From: Salinimicrobium gaetbulicola
GTDB lineage: Bacteria; Bacteroidota; Bacteroidia; Flavobacteriales; Flavobacteriaceae
DNA length: 64,000 bases
NCBI RefSeq assembly: GCF_042676025.1
Contig: NZ_JBHTJP010000035.1
Location: 124,001 to 188,000 of the forward strand
Direction of reading: 5' to 3'
A program made the translations under genes and the position numbers. Positions 1 to 8,462 of the stretch are shown piece by piece (within the stretch, counting starts at the first letter, position 1; each line of letters begins with the position of its first letter). The notes below the pieces were generated by a model, which worked only from the letters and a program-made list of their open reading frames with translations, was not told where the DNA came from and made no database searches.

Positions 1-966
1 ATTAACAGATTTGCTGAATCTACATACAAAGAGTTCAAGGAAAGCCTGATTAATCTAAAGGAACAGGGTGCCACAAAAATAGCCTTAGACCTTCGGAATA
101 ATCCCGGCGGATATCTTGGGGAAGCTACCCAGATCGTAGATGAATTCCTGCCAGATGACAAGTTGATCCTGATCACCCGGAATAAAAAAGGAGCTGTTGA
201 AAAAACCTTTGCCACCAATTCCGGAAACTTTGAAGAAGGAGAATTATTCGTATTAATAAATGAAAATTCAGCATCGGCAAGCGAGATCGTAGCCGGAGCT
301 CTTCAGGATAATGACAAAGGAACCATTGTGGGACGCAGGTCTTACGGAAAAGGACTGGTGCAGCGAGAAATGGCATTAGGTGACGGAAGCGCTGTTCGCC
401 TCACCATTGCCCGATACTACACCCCTACCGGAAGATCTATACAAAAACCTTACGACCACGGCAATAAGGAATATTTCAATGACTATCTAAACCGCTACAA
501 GAATGGCGAATTGATCAACGCCGATAGCATTACAGTGGCAGACAGCCTTAAATATATTACCCCCGGCGGAAAAGTAGTTTTTGGCGGCGGCGGTATCATT
601 CCAGATGTCTTTGTGGCCAAGGATACCAATTTTGAAAAAGAAAGCCTCAATCTGATGCTCCGAAGCGGGTATATGGATCGCTTTATATTTGAAGTTCTTG
701 AAAATGACAGAGAATATTACAATTCACTCGTATTCGAGGATTTCATGCAGATAGAAATGGTTGATGAAAAAATTCTTGACCAGTTCAGAACCTTCACCAT
801 AAGAGAAAACTTCCAGGTTAAGATCACAGATTATGAACCGGTTTTAAGGCGTTATCTCAAGGCCACCATGGCGCAGCAGCTTTTTGGCAGCAACGCATTT
901 GAGCAAATTGTGAATGAGGAAGACCGGATGATCGAAAAAGTAATCGAATTATCTTTGAAAAAATAG
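1..966 (+). CDS. S41 family C-terminal processing protease (5' end missing)
   Basis: The reading frame is open from base 1, so the N-terminal part (normally signal peptide and PDZ domain) lies outside the window. The visible 321 residues contain the S41 peptidase core: LDLRNNPGGYLGEA near the start, then NENSASASEIVAGAL with the expected nucleophilic Ser, and about 25 residues later SYGKG with the general-base Lys, forming the Ser-Lys dyad of the CtpA/tail-specific protease family. The C-terminal part matches the extended tail usual in Bacteroidota CtpA proteins. The family cleaves periplasmic proteins near their C-termini. A small membrane protein follows 12 nt downstream on the same strand and may be cotranscribed. 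The substrate is unknown. Confidence 0.93.
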   Translation: MNRFAESTYKEFKESLINLKEQGATKIALDLRNNPGGYLGEATQIVDEFLPDDKLILITRNKKGAVEKTFATNSGNFEEGELFVLINENSASASEIVAGALQDNDKGTIVGRRSYGKGLVQREMALGDGSAVRLTIARYYTPTGRSIQKPYDHGNKEYFNDYLNRYKNGELINADSITVADSLKYITPGGKVVFGGGGIIPDVFVAKDTNFEKESLNLMLRSGYMDRFIFEVLENDREYYNSLVFEDFMQIEMVDEKILDQFRTFTIRENFQVKITDYEPVLRRYLKATMAQQLFGSNAFEQIVNEEDRMIEKVIELSLKK

Positions 967-978
967 TATTTTAGGAAC

Positions 979-1284
979 GTGAAAGAACCGTTTCTTTATG
1001 GACAGGCAATTTTGTTCCTGTCTCCTCTTCTCATGTTCATAATTGCCGTTGCCTTCCGTTTGTTAGACAACAGCGCTTACCTCTTTTTACAAAAAGAGAT
1101 CATCATCAATTCTTCCTATATTTCGGTCAGGCTTTTAAGATTGCATGCACAACGCACACATGATCCTAAATTCGCAAGGCAACTAAGACGCATGTTACTC
1201 TATAGAAAGCTGCATAGGCTATTCCTGTATCTTATGATACCCGCTTCGGTCTTCACCATTTACTACGGAAGACTCTTGTTTTAA
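979..1284 (+). CDS. Small membrane protein of unknown function
   Basis: A 101-residue protein with two hydrophobic segments (about residues 8-27 and 84-100) separated by a basic, Arg-rich middle (RLLRLHAQRTHDPKFARQLRRM), so probably an inner-membrane protein with a cytosolic basic loop. The start is GTG, 12 nt after the protease stop; the first in-frame ATG lies 18 codons in, inside the first hydrophobic segment, so GTG is preferred. I do not recognise a family. Its position suggests cotranscription with the protease. Confidence 0.6.
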   Translation: MKEPFLYGQAILFLSPLLMFIIAVAFRLLDNSAYLFLQKEIIINSSYISVRLLRLHAQRTHDPKFARQLRRMLLYRKLHRLFLYLMIPASVFTIYYGRLLF

Positions 1285-1303
1285 TAATCTGGTAAGATAA
1301 ACC

Positions 1304-1504
1304 CTATTCCTTATTTACCTTTTCTGAAATGGCGCGTGACATCAGAAGGATGATCATTAGGACCACAACGCAGCTTGATGCCAGAATTCCTATCAGCGCG
1401 GTGGCGCTATCTCCTGAAAAAGCATTATTGAAATCCACGAAAGTAAAATTATAGACTATTAACGCAGCCGCTAGGAACAGTAATAGGTAGATGAAGATTT
1501 TCAT
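1304..1504 (-). CDS. Small two-TM membrane protein
   Basis: A 66-residue protein with two predicted membrane helices (residues 3-20 and 37-57) and a short charged tail ending KVNKE. The ATG overlaps the stop of the upstream MarC-family gene by 4 nt (ATGA), so the two are probably translationally coupled and may work together. The family is not recognised. Confidence 0.65.
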   Translation of the reverse strand: MKIFIYLLLFLAAALIVYNFTFVDFNNAFSGDSATALIGILASSCVVVLMIILLMSRAISEKVNKE

Positions 1505-2076
1505 AAAAACAAACTCTTAATATTTGTAGCAAATAGTTTAACAGCAATGGCAAGCAGGATTACCCCGAAGATCTTTCGGATGACATTGATCCCCTGTTTT
1601 CCAAGAAAGTGTTCGATCTTGCCCGATGCTTTAAGCACGATGTACACAAAAATGATATTTATAATAATGGCCGCAATAATGTTTACGGTCTCATATTCAG
1701 CTCTAAGTGACAATAAAGATGTCATGGTCCCCGCTCCCGCTATCAAAGGAAAAGCAATGGGCACTACCGCAGAGGTTTCAGGGGCATCATCTTTATAAAG
1801 TGTAATCCCGAGTATCATCTCCAAAGCCAGGAAGAACAGGATCAAGGAACCTGCCACGGCAAAAGAATTAACATCGATCCCAATAAGGTTAAGGATCTCT
1901 TTCCCAACAAACAAAAAGGCGATCATTAAAATTCCCGCTACCACAGTAGCCTTCTCACTTTGAATATGTCCGGCTTTTTTTCGCAGTTCAATGATAATAG
2001 GGATACTACCAATAATATCAATGACCGCAAATAGGATCATACCGGCAGTTGCTATTTCTCTAAAATTCAGATTCAT
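1501..2076 (-). CDS. MarC family (UPF0056) integral membrane protein
   Basis: A 191-residue, six-helix membrane protein. The MarC signature is visible at the N-terminus (LFAVIDIIGSIPIIIELR) and in the middle (AFPLIAGAGTMTSL). Despite the name, MarC proteins have no established drug-resistance role and their substrate is unknown. The frame is open up to 2151, but the ATG at 2074-2076 is chosen because it gives the normal family N-terminus MNLNFREIATAG and because a TAnnTTTG-type -7 element (2097-2104, read on the minus strand) lies 20 nt upstream, inside the longer version. The stop overlaps the start of the next small gene. Confidence 0.88.
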   Translation of the reverse strand: MNLNFREIATAGMILFAVIDIIGSIPIIIELRKKAGHIQSEKATVVAGILMIAFLFVGKEILNLIGIDVNSFAVAGSLILFFLALEMILGITLYKDDAPETSAVVPIAFPLIAGAGTMTSLLSLRAEYETVNIIAAIIINIIFVYIVLKASGKIEHFLGKQGINVIRKIFGVILLAIAVKLFATNIKSLFL

Positions 2077-2096
2077 GTAGATAAAAAAGTGGGATG

Positions 2097-2104
2097 CAAA
2101 AATA
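2097..2104 (-). promoter_or_regulatory. Candidate -7 element for the MarC gene
   Basis: Read on the minus strand this is TATTTTTG, matching the Bacteroidota -7 consensus TAnnTTTG, 20 nt before the chosen ATG. No clear -33 TTG was found at the usual distance. Confidence 0.45.
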
Positions 2105-2191
2105 CATTGAAAAATTACAACGAGGGCAGGTCTATGTGAAAATTTTAACACAATTGGAAAGACTGAGGTTTATTTTAAGGACATTAAAAAG

Positions 2192-2199
2192 TATCTTTG
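2192..2199 (+). promoter_or_regulatory. Candidate -7 element for the DUF3109 gene (near-leaderless)
   Basis: TATCTTTG matches TAnnTTTG perfectly and ends only 4 nt before the ATG at 2204. Transcription would then start at or next to the start codon, giving a leaderless or almost leaderless mRNA. Confidence 0.5.
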
Positions 2200-2203
2200 C
2201 AGC

Positions 2204-2773
2204 ATGTTTCAAATAGGAAAAACCATCGTTAGTGAAGAGATCCTGGAAAAGGATTTTGTGTGCAACCTTTCAGCTTGTAAAGGAGCATGTTGTATTGCGG
2301 GAGATGCGGGAGCGCCTCTGGACCAACAGGAAACTGAGATACTTAAGGATATTTACCCCAAAGTAAAACCCTTTCTTCGCAAAGAAGGGATCAAAGCCAT
2401 AGAAGAACAAGGAACTTCAATAATTGGTGCTGACGGGGAATTTGAAACTCCGCTTATTGATGGAGCAGATTGCGCATATGTGACTTTTGATAACAAAGGA
2501 ACCGCCCTCTGCGGAATTGAAGAAGCCTACAACCAGGGCGATATCGACTGGAAAAAACCCGTTTCCTGTCACCTGTACCCGGTAAGAACCCAGGATTATT
2601 CAGAATTTTCAGCCGTAAACTACCATCACTGGCACATTTGTGATGACGCATGCACCCTTGGAAAAGAACTCCAGGTACCGGTTTACAAATTTGTGAAAGA
2701 AGCACTCATTAGAAAATATGGCGAAGACTGGTATGCGGAACTTGAAAAAGTAGCCGAGAAGATCCAAAAATAA
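2204..2773 (+). CDS. DUF3109 family Cys-rich protein
   Basis: A 189-residue soluble protein matching the DUF3109 family, which is related to YkgJ-type metal-chelating Cys-rich proteins. Cysteines sit in a conserved-looking pattern: C20, C25, C29 and C30 (CNLSACKGACC), then single Cys in GADC, ALCG and VSCHLYPVR, and a final HWHICDDAC. The spacing suggests an Fe-S cluster or zinc site, but the reaction is unknown. The ATG is fixed by the -7 element ending 4 nt before it. It is divergent from the MarC operon, and a 407-bp gap separates it from nrdB. Confidence 0.85.
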   Translation: MFQIGKTIVSEEILEKDFVCNLSACKGACCIAGDAGAPLDQQETEILKDIYPKVKPFLRKEGIKAIEEQGTSIIGADGEFETPLIDGADCAYVTFDNKGTALCGIEEAYNQGDIDWKKPVSCHLYPVRTQDYSEFSAVNYHHWHICDDACTLGKELQVPVYKFVKEALIRKYGEDWYAELEKVAEKIQK

Positions 2774-3180
2774 CCCTCTTAAAATTACATTCCCACCTCA
2801 CGGTCTTACCTCAAATATGACCCAATTTGGTATGCTCCTATTTCAGGCTTACATCAGCATGGTTTTCGGTCAGAAGCTTATTTTCTTCATAAAATTACAT
2901 TTTCAGGACTACTAAAATTTTAACTCTTTTACCTACTATGCCGTCAGACAGAGTTAACAACGCTTCAAAAGTTCATAATCTTATTAACAGGTTATAAGGT
3001 ATTGTTTTTCAGTGTATTAATGTATTCTTTTAACAAGAACTCAATAACAATGAGGGTTTTGCGTGTTGAAAACTTTGTTGAAAACGTTTCAGCAGACATC
3101 TTCATATATCTGCCTGATTTTCCAATATTTGTTAAAACCAACTAAACAAACAAACAACCCAACCAAAAGCGTAAAGAATT
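2774..3180 (+). other. 407-bp gap and long nrdB upstream region
   Basis: No gene is supported here. The sequence is AT-rich with a 12-nt direct repeat (TAAAATTACATT, near 2782 and 2892), a tandem GTTGAAAAC pair near 3065-3085 and an A/C-rich stretch just before nrdB. No palindromic NrdR-type box pair or clear TAnnTTTG element was found, so the nrdB promoter is not placed. An open frame from 3063 overlaps the nrdB start in another frame and shows no protein character. Confidence 0.4.
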
Positions 3181-4158
3181 ATGTCTCAGTTAGAACCCAT
3201 TTTACAAGAGAACAAAGACCGATTTGTGATCTTCCCAATCAAACACCACGATATTTGGGACTGGTATAAAAAAATGGAGGCTAGTTTTTGGACTGCAGAA
3301 GAAATTGACCTGCACCAGGACCTTACTGACTGGAGCCACAAATTAACTTCAGATGAACGTTATTTCATCAAACACATTCTTGCCTTTTTTGCCGCTTCTG
3401 ACGGAATCGTAAATGAAAACCTTGCCGAGAACTTTGTAAATGAAGTCCAGTATTCCGAAGCAAAGTTCTTTTACGGCTTCCAGATCATGATGGAGAACAT
3501 CCATTCAGAAACCTACTCCCTTCTCATAGATACTTACGTCAAGGATGAGAAAGAAAAAAATCAGCTTTTTAAAGCTATAGAAGTATTCCCGGCTATTCAG
3601 AAAAAAGCTCAATGGGCTTTAAAATGGATCGAATCTGATTCTTTTGCCGAGAGGCTGATCGCCTTCGCGGCGGTTGAAGGGATCTTCTTTTCCGGAGCAT
3701 TCTGTTCTATCTTCTGGCTGAAGAAGCGCGGACTCATGCCCGGATTGACCTTTTCAAATGAATTGATCTCAAGAGATGAAGGCGTACACTGTGATTTCGC
3801 GGTACACCTTCACAATAATCACCTTATCAATAAAGTTCCAAAAGAGCGAATTCGTGAGATCCTTATGGATGCCCTGAATATTGAAAGAGAGTTCATTACT
3901 GAATCTCTTCCGGTAAGCCTTATTGGAATGAACTCTAAATTAATGACTCAATACCTTGAGTTCGTTACAGACAGATTGCTGGTAGAACTGGAATGTGAGA
4001 AAGAATACGGCACCGCCAATCCGTTTGATTTTATGGACATGATCAACCTGCAGGGAAAAACCAATTTCTTTGAAAAAAGAGTGGGTGAATACCAGAAAGC
4101 GGGTGTCATGAACAAAGACAAAGAATCTGACAAGATCAGCTTCGATGCCGATTTTTAG
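3181..4158 (+). CDS. nrdB: Class I ribonucleotide reductase small (R2) subunit
   Basis: The 325-residue protein houses the diiron/tyrosyl-radical cofactor that starts each turnover of ribonucleotide reduction. Predicted iron ligands are D43 (EEIDL), E105 and H108 (MENIHSETY), E166, and E200 and H203 (RDEGVH). Y112 sits four residues after H108, as the radical tyrosine does in canonical class Ia R2, so this is not a Tyr-less variant. The sequence resembles the eukaryote-like R2 branch (FWTAEEIDL, RDEGVHCDFA). nrdA follows 139 nt downstream, giving beta-then-alpha gene order, with a terminator-like hairpin between them. Confidence 0.97.
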   Translation: MSQLEPILQENKDRFVIFPIKHHDIWDWYKKMEASFWTAEEIDLHQDLTDWSHKLTSDERYFIKHILAFFAASDGIVNENLAENFVNEVQYSEAKFFYGFQIMMENIHSETYSLLIDTYVKDEKEKNQLFKAIEVFPAIQKKAQWALKWIESDSFAERLIAFAAVEGIFFSGAFCSIFWLKKRGLMPGLTFSNELISRDEGVHCDFAVHLHNNHLINKVPKERIREILMDALNIEREFITESLPVSLIGMNSKLMTQYLEFVTDRLLVELECEKEYGTANPFDFMDMINLQGKTNFFEKRVGEYQKAGVMNKDKESDKISFDADF

Positions 4159-4172
4159 ATAATCCTATTTTT

Positions 4173-4211
4173 CAATGCCATGCACGCCCCCCAGCGTGGC
4201 GTTGTTTTCTT
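4173..4211 (+). terminator. Hairpin with T-tract between nrdB and nrdA
   Basis: CAATGCCA (4173-4180) pairs with TGGCGTTG (4197-4204) with one G-T wobble, an inner CGC/GCG stem closes the C-rich loop, and TTTTCTT follows. It looks like an intrinsic terminator or attenuator placed between two subunits of one enzyme. Confidence 0.6.
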
Positions 4212-4297
4212 ATAAATTATTTGAATTTTCCGGGTTGTTAAAACCTACAGGAACCAGCTATTCCATAATGAACCGGAAACAACAAAAACTGTAACGT

Positions 4298-6745
4298 ATG
4301 TACGTAGTAAAAAGAGACGGGCGCAAAGAGCCTATCATGTTTGACAAGATTACAGCCCGGGTAAGAAAACTTTGTTACGGCTTAAATGAACTGGTAGACC
4401 CTGTAAAAGTTGCCATGCGGGTAATTGAAGGGCTTTACGACGGGGTAACAACCAGCGAACTGGATAACCTGGCGGCCGAGATCGCGGCTACCTTAACCAC
4501 TGCCCATCCCGATTATGCTAAGCTAGCCGCGAGAATTTCAGTCTCCAACCTTCACAAGAACACAAAAAAGACATTTTCAGAGGTCATGACAGACCTTTAT
4601 GAATACGTGAATCCACGCACCGGTCAGAAAGCCCCCCTTTTGGCCGATGACGTTTATGAGGTAATTCAGAAACATAAAGAACGCCTGGATTCAACAATTA
4701 TCTACAACCGCGATTTCCAGTATGATTACTTCGGATTTAAAACGCTGGAGAGATCTTACCTGTTGAAGTTAAACGGAAAGATCGCCGAACGACCTCAGCA
4801 TATGCTGATGCGCGTTTCCATCGGAATTCATCCCGATGACCTTGACGCGGCCATAGAGACCTATGAGCTGATGTCTAAAAAATATTTTACACACGCCACT
4901 CCTACCCTTTTCAACGCGGGTACTCCAAAACCACAAATGTCTTCCTGTTTCCTGTTAACCATGCAGGATGACAGCATCGATGGAATTTATGACACTTTAA
5001 AGCAGACTGCGAAAATCTCCCAGTCAGCCGGAGGGATCGGCCTTTCTATACACAACGTGAGAGCTACCGGTTCTTATATCTCCGGAACTAACGGAACTTC
5101 AAACGGGATCGTACCCATGCTTAGGGTTTTTAACGACACCGCGCGATACGTGGACCAGGGAGGCGGAAAACGTAAAGGTTCCTTCGCGATCTATGTAGAA
5201 CCATGGCATGCCGATATTTTTGACTTTTTAGACCTTAAGAAGAATCATGGAAAAGAAGAAATGCGTGCCCGTGACCTGTTCTATGCGATGTGGATCCCTG
5301 ATCTTTTCATGAAGCGAGTAGAAGAAGACGGAAAATGGACCCTGATGTGCCCGAATGAATGTCCTGATCTTTACAATAAACACGGAGAAGAATTCGAATC
5401 TCTTTATCTGAAGTATGAAAGTGAAGACAAAGGCAGAAGAACCATAAAAGCTCGTGAACTATGGGAAAAGATCCTGGAATCTCAAATTGAGACCGGTACT
5501 CCTTATATGCTGTACAAAGATTCGGCAAACCGCAAATCAAATCAGCAAAACCTGGGAACAATTCGCTCATCCAACCTTTGCACAGAGATCCTGGAATATA
5601 CCAGTGAAGATGAAGTAGCGGTTTGTAACCTGGCTTCTATCGCCCTTCCAATGTTCATCAAAGGGAATGAATTTGATCATAAAGAATTGTTTAGGATCAC
5701 GAAACGCGTAACCCGCAACCTGAATAAAGTTATTGATAGGAATTACTATCCGGTAAAAGAGGCTGAAAATTCAAATTTCAGGCACCGTCCAGTTGGATTG
5801 GGAGTGCAGGGTCTTGCAGATACTTTCATTAAACTAAGAATGCCTTTTACCAGTGACGAAGCCAAAAAACTGAACCAGGAGATCTTCGAAACCTTATATT
5901 TCGCGGCGGTTACCGCTTCTATGGAAATGGCTTCTGAAGAAGGACCCTATTCCACTTACGAAGGTTCTCCAATGAGCAAAGGACAGTTCCAGTTCAACCT
6001 TTGGGGAATAGACGATAAGGATCTAAGCGGACGCTGGGATTGGGCTAAGCTGAGAAAGCAGGTGCTTAAAAACGGGGTTAGAAACTCCCTTTTAGTAGCG
6101 CCTATGCCTACAGCTTCCACTTCTCAGATCCTTGGGAACAACGAAGCTTTTGAACCCTATACTTCAAATATCTATACCAGGAGGGTGCTTTCAGGCGAAT
6201 TTATCGTGGTGAACAAGCATTTACTGGAAGACCTTGTTGAAAGGAATCTTTGGAACGAAGAAGTGAAGAACGCGATTATGCGTTCAAACGGATCGGTTCA
6301 GAACATTGACGTGATTCCTCAGGATCTAAAAGAACTCTATAAGACTGTTTGGGAATTGAGCATGAAAGACATCATAGACATGTCCAGGCATCGTGGTTAC
6401 TTCATTGACCAGTCCCAGTCCCTGAACCTTTTTATGGAAAATGCGAATATGAGCAAGCTTACTTCCATGCATTTTTACGCCTGGAAAAGCGGTTTAAAAA
6501 CAGGAATGTATTATTTGAGAACCAAAAGCGCGGTAGATGCTATTAAGTTCACTCTCGCAAAAGAGGAGAAAAAAGAAGATCTTCCCAAGTCATCTTCCGC
6601 AGCAGAAAAAGCGGCGGAAACCCTGACAGAAGCCTCTGCAACTATTGCACCGGAAGGAACCTCATTATCACCTGATGAATTGCGCGCCTTGATCGCCCAA
6701 TCTAAAGAAGCCGAAGGTGATGATTGCTTGATGTGCGGATCATAA
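4298..6745 (+). CDS. nrdA: Class I ribonucleotide reductase large (R1) subunit
   Basis: An 815-residue catalytic subunit that reduces ribonucleoside diphosphates. Residues 1 to about 90 form an ATP-cone (MYVVKRDGRKEPIMFDKI), the allosteric activity switch. Active-site residues are in place: C217 and C443 (redox pair), C428 (thiyl radical), N426 and E430 (NLCTE). This numbering is nearly identical to eukaryotic R1, consistent with the R2 type next door. The C-terminus ends DDCLMCGS, carrying the CxxC pair that re-reduces the active site, and is joined by a long Ala/Glu/Ser-rich flexible linker (about residues 745-805). A tiny open frame and a strong terminator follow. Confidence 0.97.
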   Translation: MYVVKRDGRKEPIMFDKITARVRKLCYGLNELVDPVKVAMRVIEGLYDGVTTSELDNLAAEIAATLTTAHPDYAKLAARISVSNLHKNTKKTFSEVMTDLYEYVNPRTGQKAPLLADDVYEVIQKHKERLDSTIIYNRDFQYDYFGFKTLERSYLLKLNGKIAERPQHMLMRVSIGIHPDDLDAAIETYELMSKKYFTHATPTLFNAGTPKPQMSSCFLLTMQDDSIDGIYDTLKQTAKISQSAGGIGLSIHNVRATGSYISGTNGTSNGIVPMLRVFNDTARYVDQGGGKRKGSFAIYVEPWHADIFDFLDLKKNHGKEEMRARDLFYAMWIPDLFMKRVEEDGKWTLMCPNECPDLYNKHGEEFESLYLKYESEDKGRRTIKARELWEKILESQIETGTPYMLYKDSANRKSNQQNLGTIRSSNLCTEILEYTSEDEVAVCNLASIALPMFIKGNEFDHKELFRITKRVTRNLNKVIDRNYYPVKEAENSNFRHRPVGLGVQGLADTFIKLRMPFTSDEAKKLNQEIFETLYFAAVTASMEMASEEGPYSTYEGSPMSKGQFQFNLWGIDDKDLSGRWDWAKLRKQVLKNGVRNSLLVAPMPTASTSQILGNNEAFEPYTSNIYTRRVLSGEFIVVNKHLLEDLVERNLWNEEVKNAIMRSNGSVQNIDVIPQDLKELYKTVWELSMKDIIDMSRHRGYFIDQSQSLNLFMENANMSKLTSMHFYAWKSGLKTGMYYLRTKSAVDAIKFTLAKEEKKEDLPKSSSAAEKAAETLTEASATIAPEGTSLSPDELRALIAQSKEAEGDDCLMCGS

Positions 6746-6770
6746 ACCAACATAAAATTTTAGTAACAAA

Positions 6771-6926
6771 ATGAGTATAAAAACCATTATGAAAAACAAT
6801 CAGACCGAAGCCGCTTACAGTATCGAAGATCTAGAGGTAAGCATTAGTTCAATTGGGAATGACCTTGACCTTGTTGAAGAATTCGTAAAAGAGGATTCTG
6901 TAGAATATTTTGTCATAAATATTTAG
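6771..6926 (+). CDS. Possible 51-aa small protein downstream of nrdA
   Basis: ATG to TAG encodes a 51-residue acidic product (MSIKTIMKNNQTEAAYSIED... ending YFVINI). It begins 25 nt after the nrdA stop on the same strand and ends before the operon terminator, so it would be on the same transcript. The composition is protein-like, but no family is recognised and no signal or membrane segment is seen. It could be a real small RNR-operon protein or chance. Confidence 0.4.
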   Translation: MSIKTIMKNNQTEAAYSIEDLEVSISSIGNDLDLVEEFVKEDSVEYFVINI

Positions 6927-6968
6927 CCTGCAGGATGAGTGTTCATTCACATACTCACTTTGACTAAC

Positions 6969-7005
6969 AAAAAGGGAAGCTATCAAAAGATAACTTCCCT
7001 TTTTT
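6969..7005 (+). terminator. Strong intrinsic terminator after nrdA
   Basis: GGGAAG (6974-6979) pairs with CTTCCC (6994-6999), with an inner TATC/GATA stem and AAAA loop, followed by six Ts. The A-run on the left side makes it potentially bidirectional. Confidence 0.85.
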
Positions 7006-7007
7006 GC

Positions 7008-7015
7008 TATTTTTG
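7008..7015 (+). promoter_or_regulatory. Candidate -7 element for dgt
   Basis: TATTTTTG matches TAnnTTTG and lies just after the nrdA terminator, 42 nt before the dgt ATG. No -33 TTG was found at the usual spacing. Confidence 0.4.
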
Positions 7016-7057
7016 GCTTCGGTGATCGTTCACCTTAACATTTAGAGACTTCATAAA

Positions 7058-8404
7058 ATGATGAACTGGGAACAACTTCTATCCCTTAGAAAGGCAGGAG
7101 ACACAAATAAAAGACTACGAAAAGAGCAAAATGAAACCCGTCTTGGGTTTGAAGTAGATTACGACCGCATCATATTTTCTTCTGCTTTCAGAAGTTTGCA
7201 GGACAAAACCCAGGTGATTCCGCTTTCAAAGACAGATTTTGTTCACACCCGTTTAACTCACAGCCTTGAAGTTTCGGTGGTAGGTCGTTCTCTGGGGCGT
7301 CTTGCCGGCCAAAAGATCCTGGAAAAACATCCGCACCTAAAGAACATTCACGGCTACCAGATGAACGATTTTGGCGCCATCGTGGCCGCTGCTGCTTTAG
7401 CTCATGATATTGGGAATCCTCCTTTTGGTCATTCCGGAGAAAAAGCCATCGGGGAATACTTCAGCAATGGCAATGGGAAAAGATTTCGAGATAGGCTTTC
7501 TGCGGAAGAATTTCAGGATCTTGTAAAGTTCGAAGGTAACGCCAACGGCTTCAGGATCCTTACAGAAGACAGGCCCGGCAACCCGGGAGGAATTCGGCTA
7601 TCTTATGCCACTTTGGGAGCATTTATAAAATATCCGAAAGAGTCCCTTCCTCATAAACCCACCAGCAAAATAGCCGATAAGAAATTCGGAGTTTTCCAGA
7701 GCGAAAAGAAGTTTTTCAAGGAAGTGACAGAAGAACTTGGGTTAATCGCTACCGGAAACGGTAAAAACCTAAGCTACAATCGTCACCCATTAGCATTCCT
7801 GGTTGAAGCAGCAGATGATATTTGCTATACGATTATAGATTTTGAAGACGGGATCAATCTAGGTTTGATCCAGGAAGAATACGCGCTTGAATACCTGATA
7901 AAGCTGGTAAAGGATTCGATCAACACCAAGAAATATCACAATTTACAAACCCGCGCAGACAGGTTGAGTTACCTACGAGCATTAGCGATCAATACCTTGA
8001 TCACCGAAGCGGTTGAGATCTTTTTGGATAACGAAGAAGCCATTCTAAAAGGAGAATTTCACGAGGCTTTATTTGACAAAAGTAAGTATGAAGCGCAGAT
8101 CACAGATATTATTAAGATAAGCATCGATAAGATCTACCGGAGTGAAGAGGTAATAGGAAAAGAGATCGCCGGCTACGAAATGCTTTCACATCTTTTAGAT
8201 ACTTATACAAATGCCCTCTTGCCTGTTGAAGGTGAAACGCCTACTAATTACAATAAACTGGTGCTGAAATTGATCCCTCAGGCCGAGGAATATGAGGAAC
8301 TTTCAGATTACGGAAAACTCATTAAACTTTGCAGCTATATCTCCTCATTGACAGATAGTAACATTGTAGCTTCCTTCAAAAAGTTCAAAGGTTTAAAGAT
8401 ATAA
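7058..8404 (+). CDS. dgt: Deoxyguanosine triphosphate triphosphohydrolase (dGTPase)
   Basis: The 448-residue HD-domain protein hydrolyses dGTP to deoxyguanosine and triphosphate. Metal ligands of the HD fold are visible as HTRLTHSLEV and AHDIGNPPFGHSGEKAIGEY, both typical of dGTPases. Its position after nrdBA places dNTP synthesis and dNTP turnover side by side, although a terminator and a separate promoter element suggest independent transcription. Two adjacent ATGs (7058 and 7061) are possible starts. Confidence 0.94.
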   Translation: MMNWEQLLSLRKAGDTNKRLRKEQNETRLGFEVDYDRIIFSSAFRSLQDKTQVIPLSKTDFVHTRLTHSLEVSVVGRSLGRLAGQKILEKHPHLKNIHGYQMNDFGAIVAAAALAHDIGNPPFGHSGEKAIGEYFSNGNGKRFRDRLSAEEFQDLVKFEGNANGFRILTEDRPGNPGGIRLSYATLGAFIKYPKESLPHKPTSKIADKKFGVFQSEKKFFKEVTEELGLIATGNGKNLSYNRHPLAFLVEAADDICYTIIDFEDGINLGLIQEEYALEYLIKLVKDSINTKKYHNLQTRADRLSYLRALAINTLITEAVEIFLDNEEAILKGEFHEALFDKSKYEAQITDIIKISIDKIYRSEEVIGKEIAGYEMLSHLLDTYTNALLPVEGETPTNYNKLVLKLIPQAEEYEELSDYGKLIKLCSYISSLTDSNIVASFKKFKGLKI

Positions 8405-8462
8405 TTTCGTATTTTGCAAAAACTACTACCCTACACTTCGTGAGTAGTGATGCAACCCTAAC

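Noticed and set aside
2774..3180. Possible riboswitch or NrdR box pair upstream of nrdB
   Set aside because: No paired palindromes or conserved riboswitch core were found; only AT-rich sequence and short direct repeats.
3063..3269. 68-codon open frame overlapping the nrdB start
   Set aside because: It overlaps the well-supported nrdB start in another frame, and its product (poly-Asn/Thr/Pro) looks like translated non-coding DNA.
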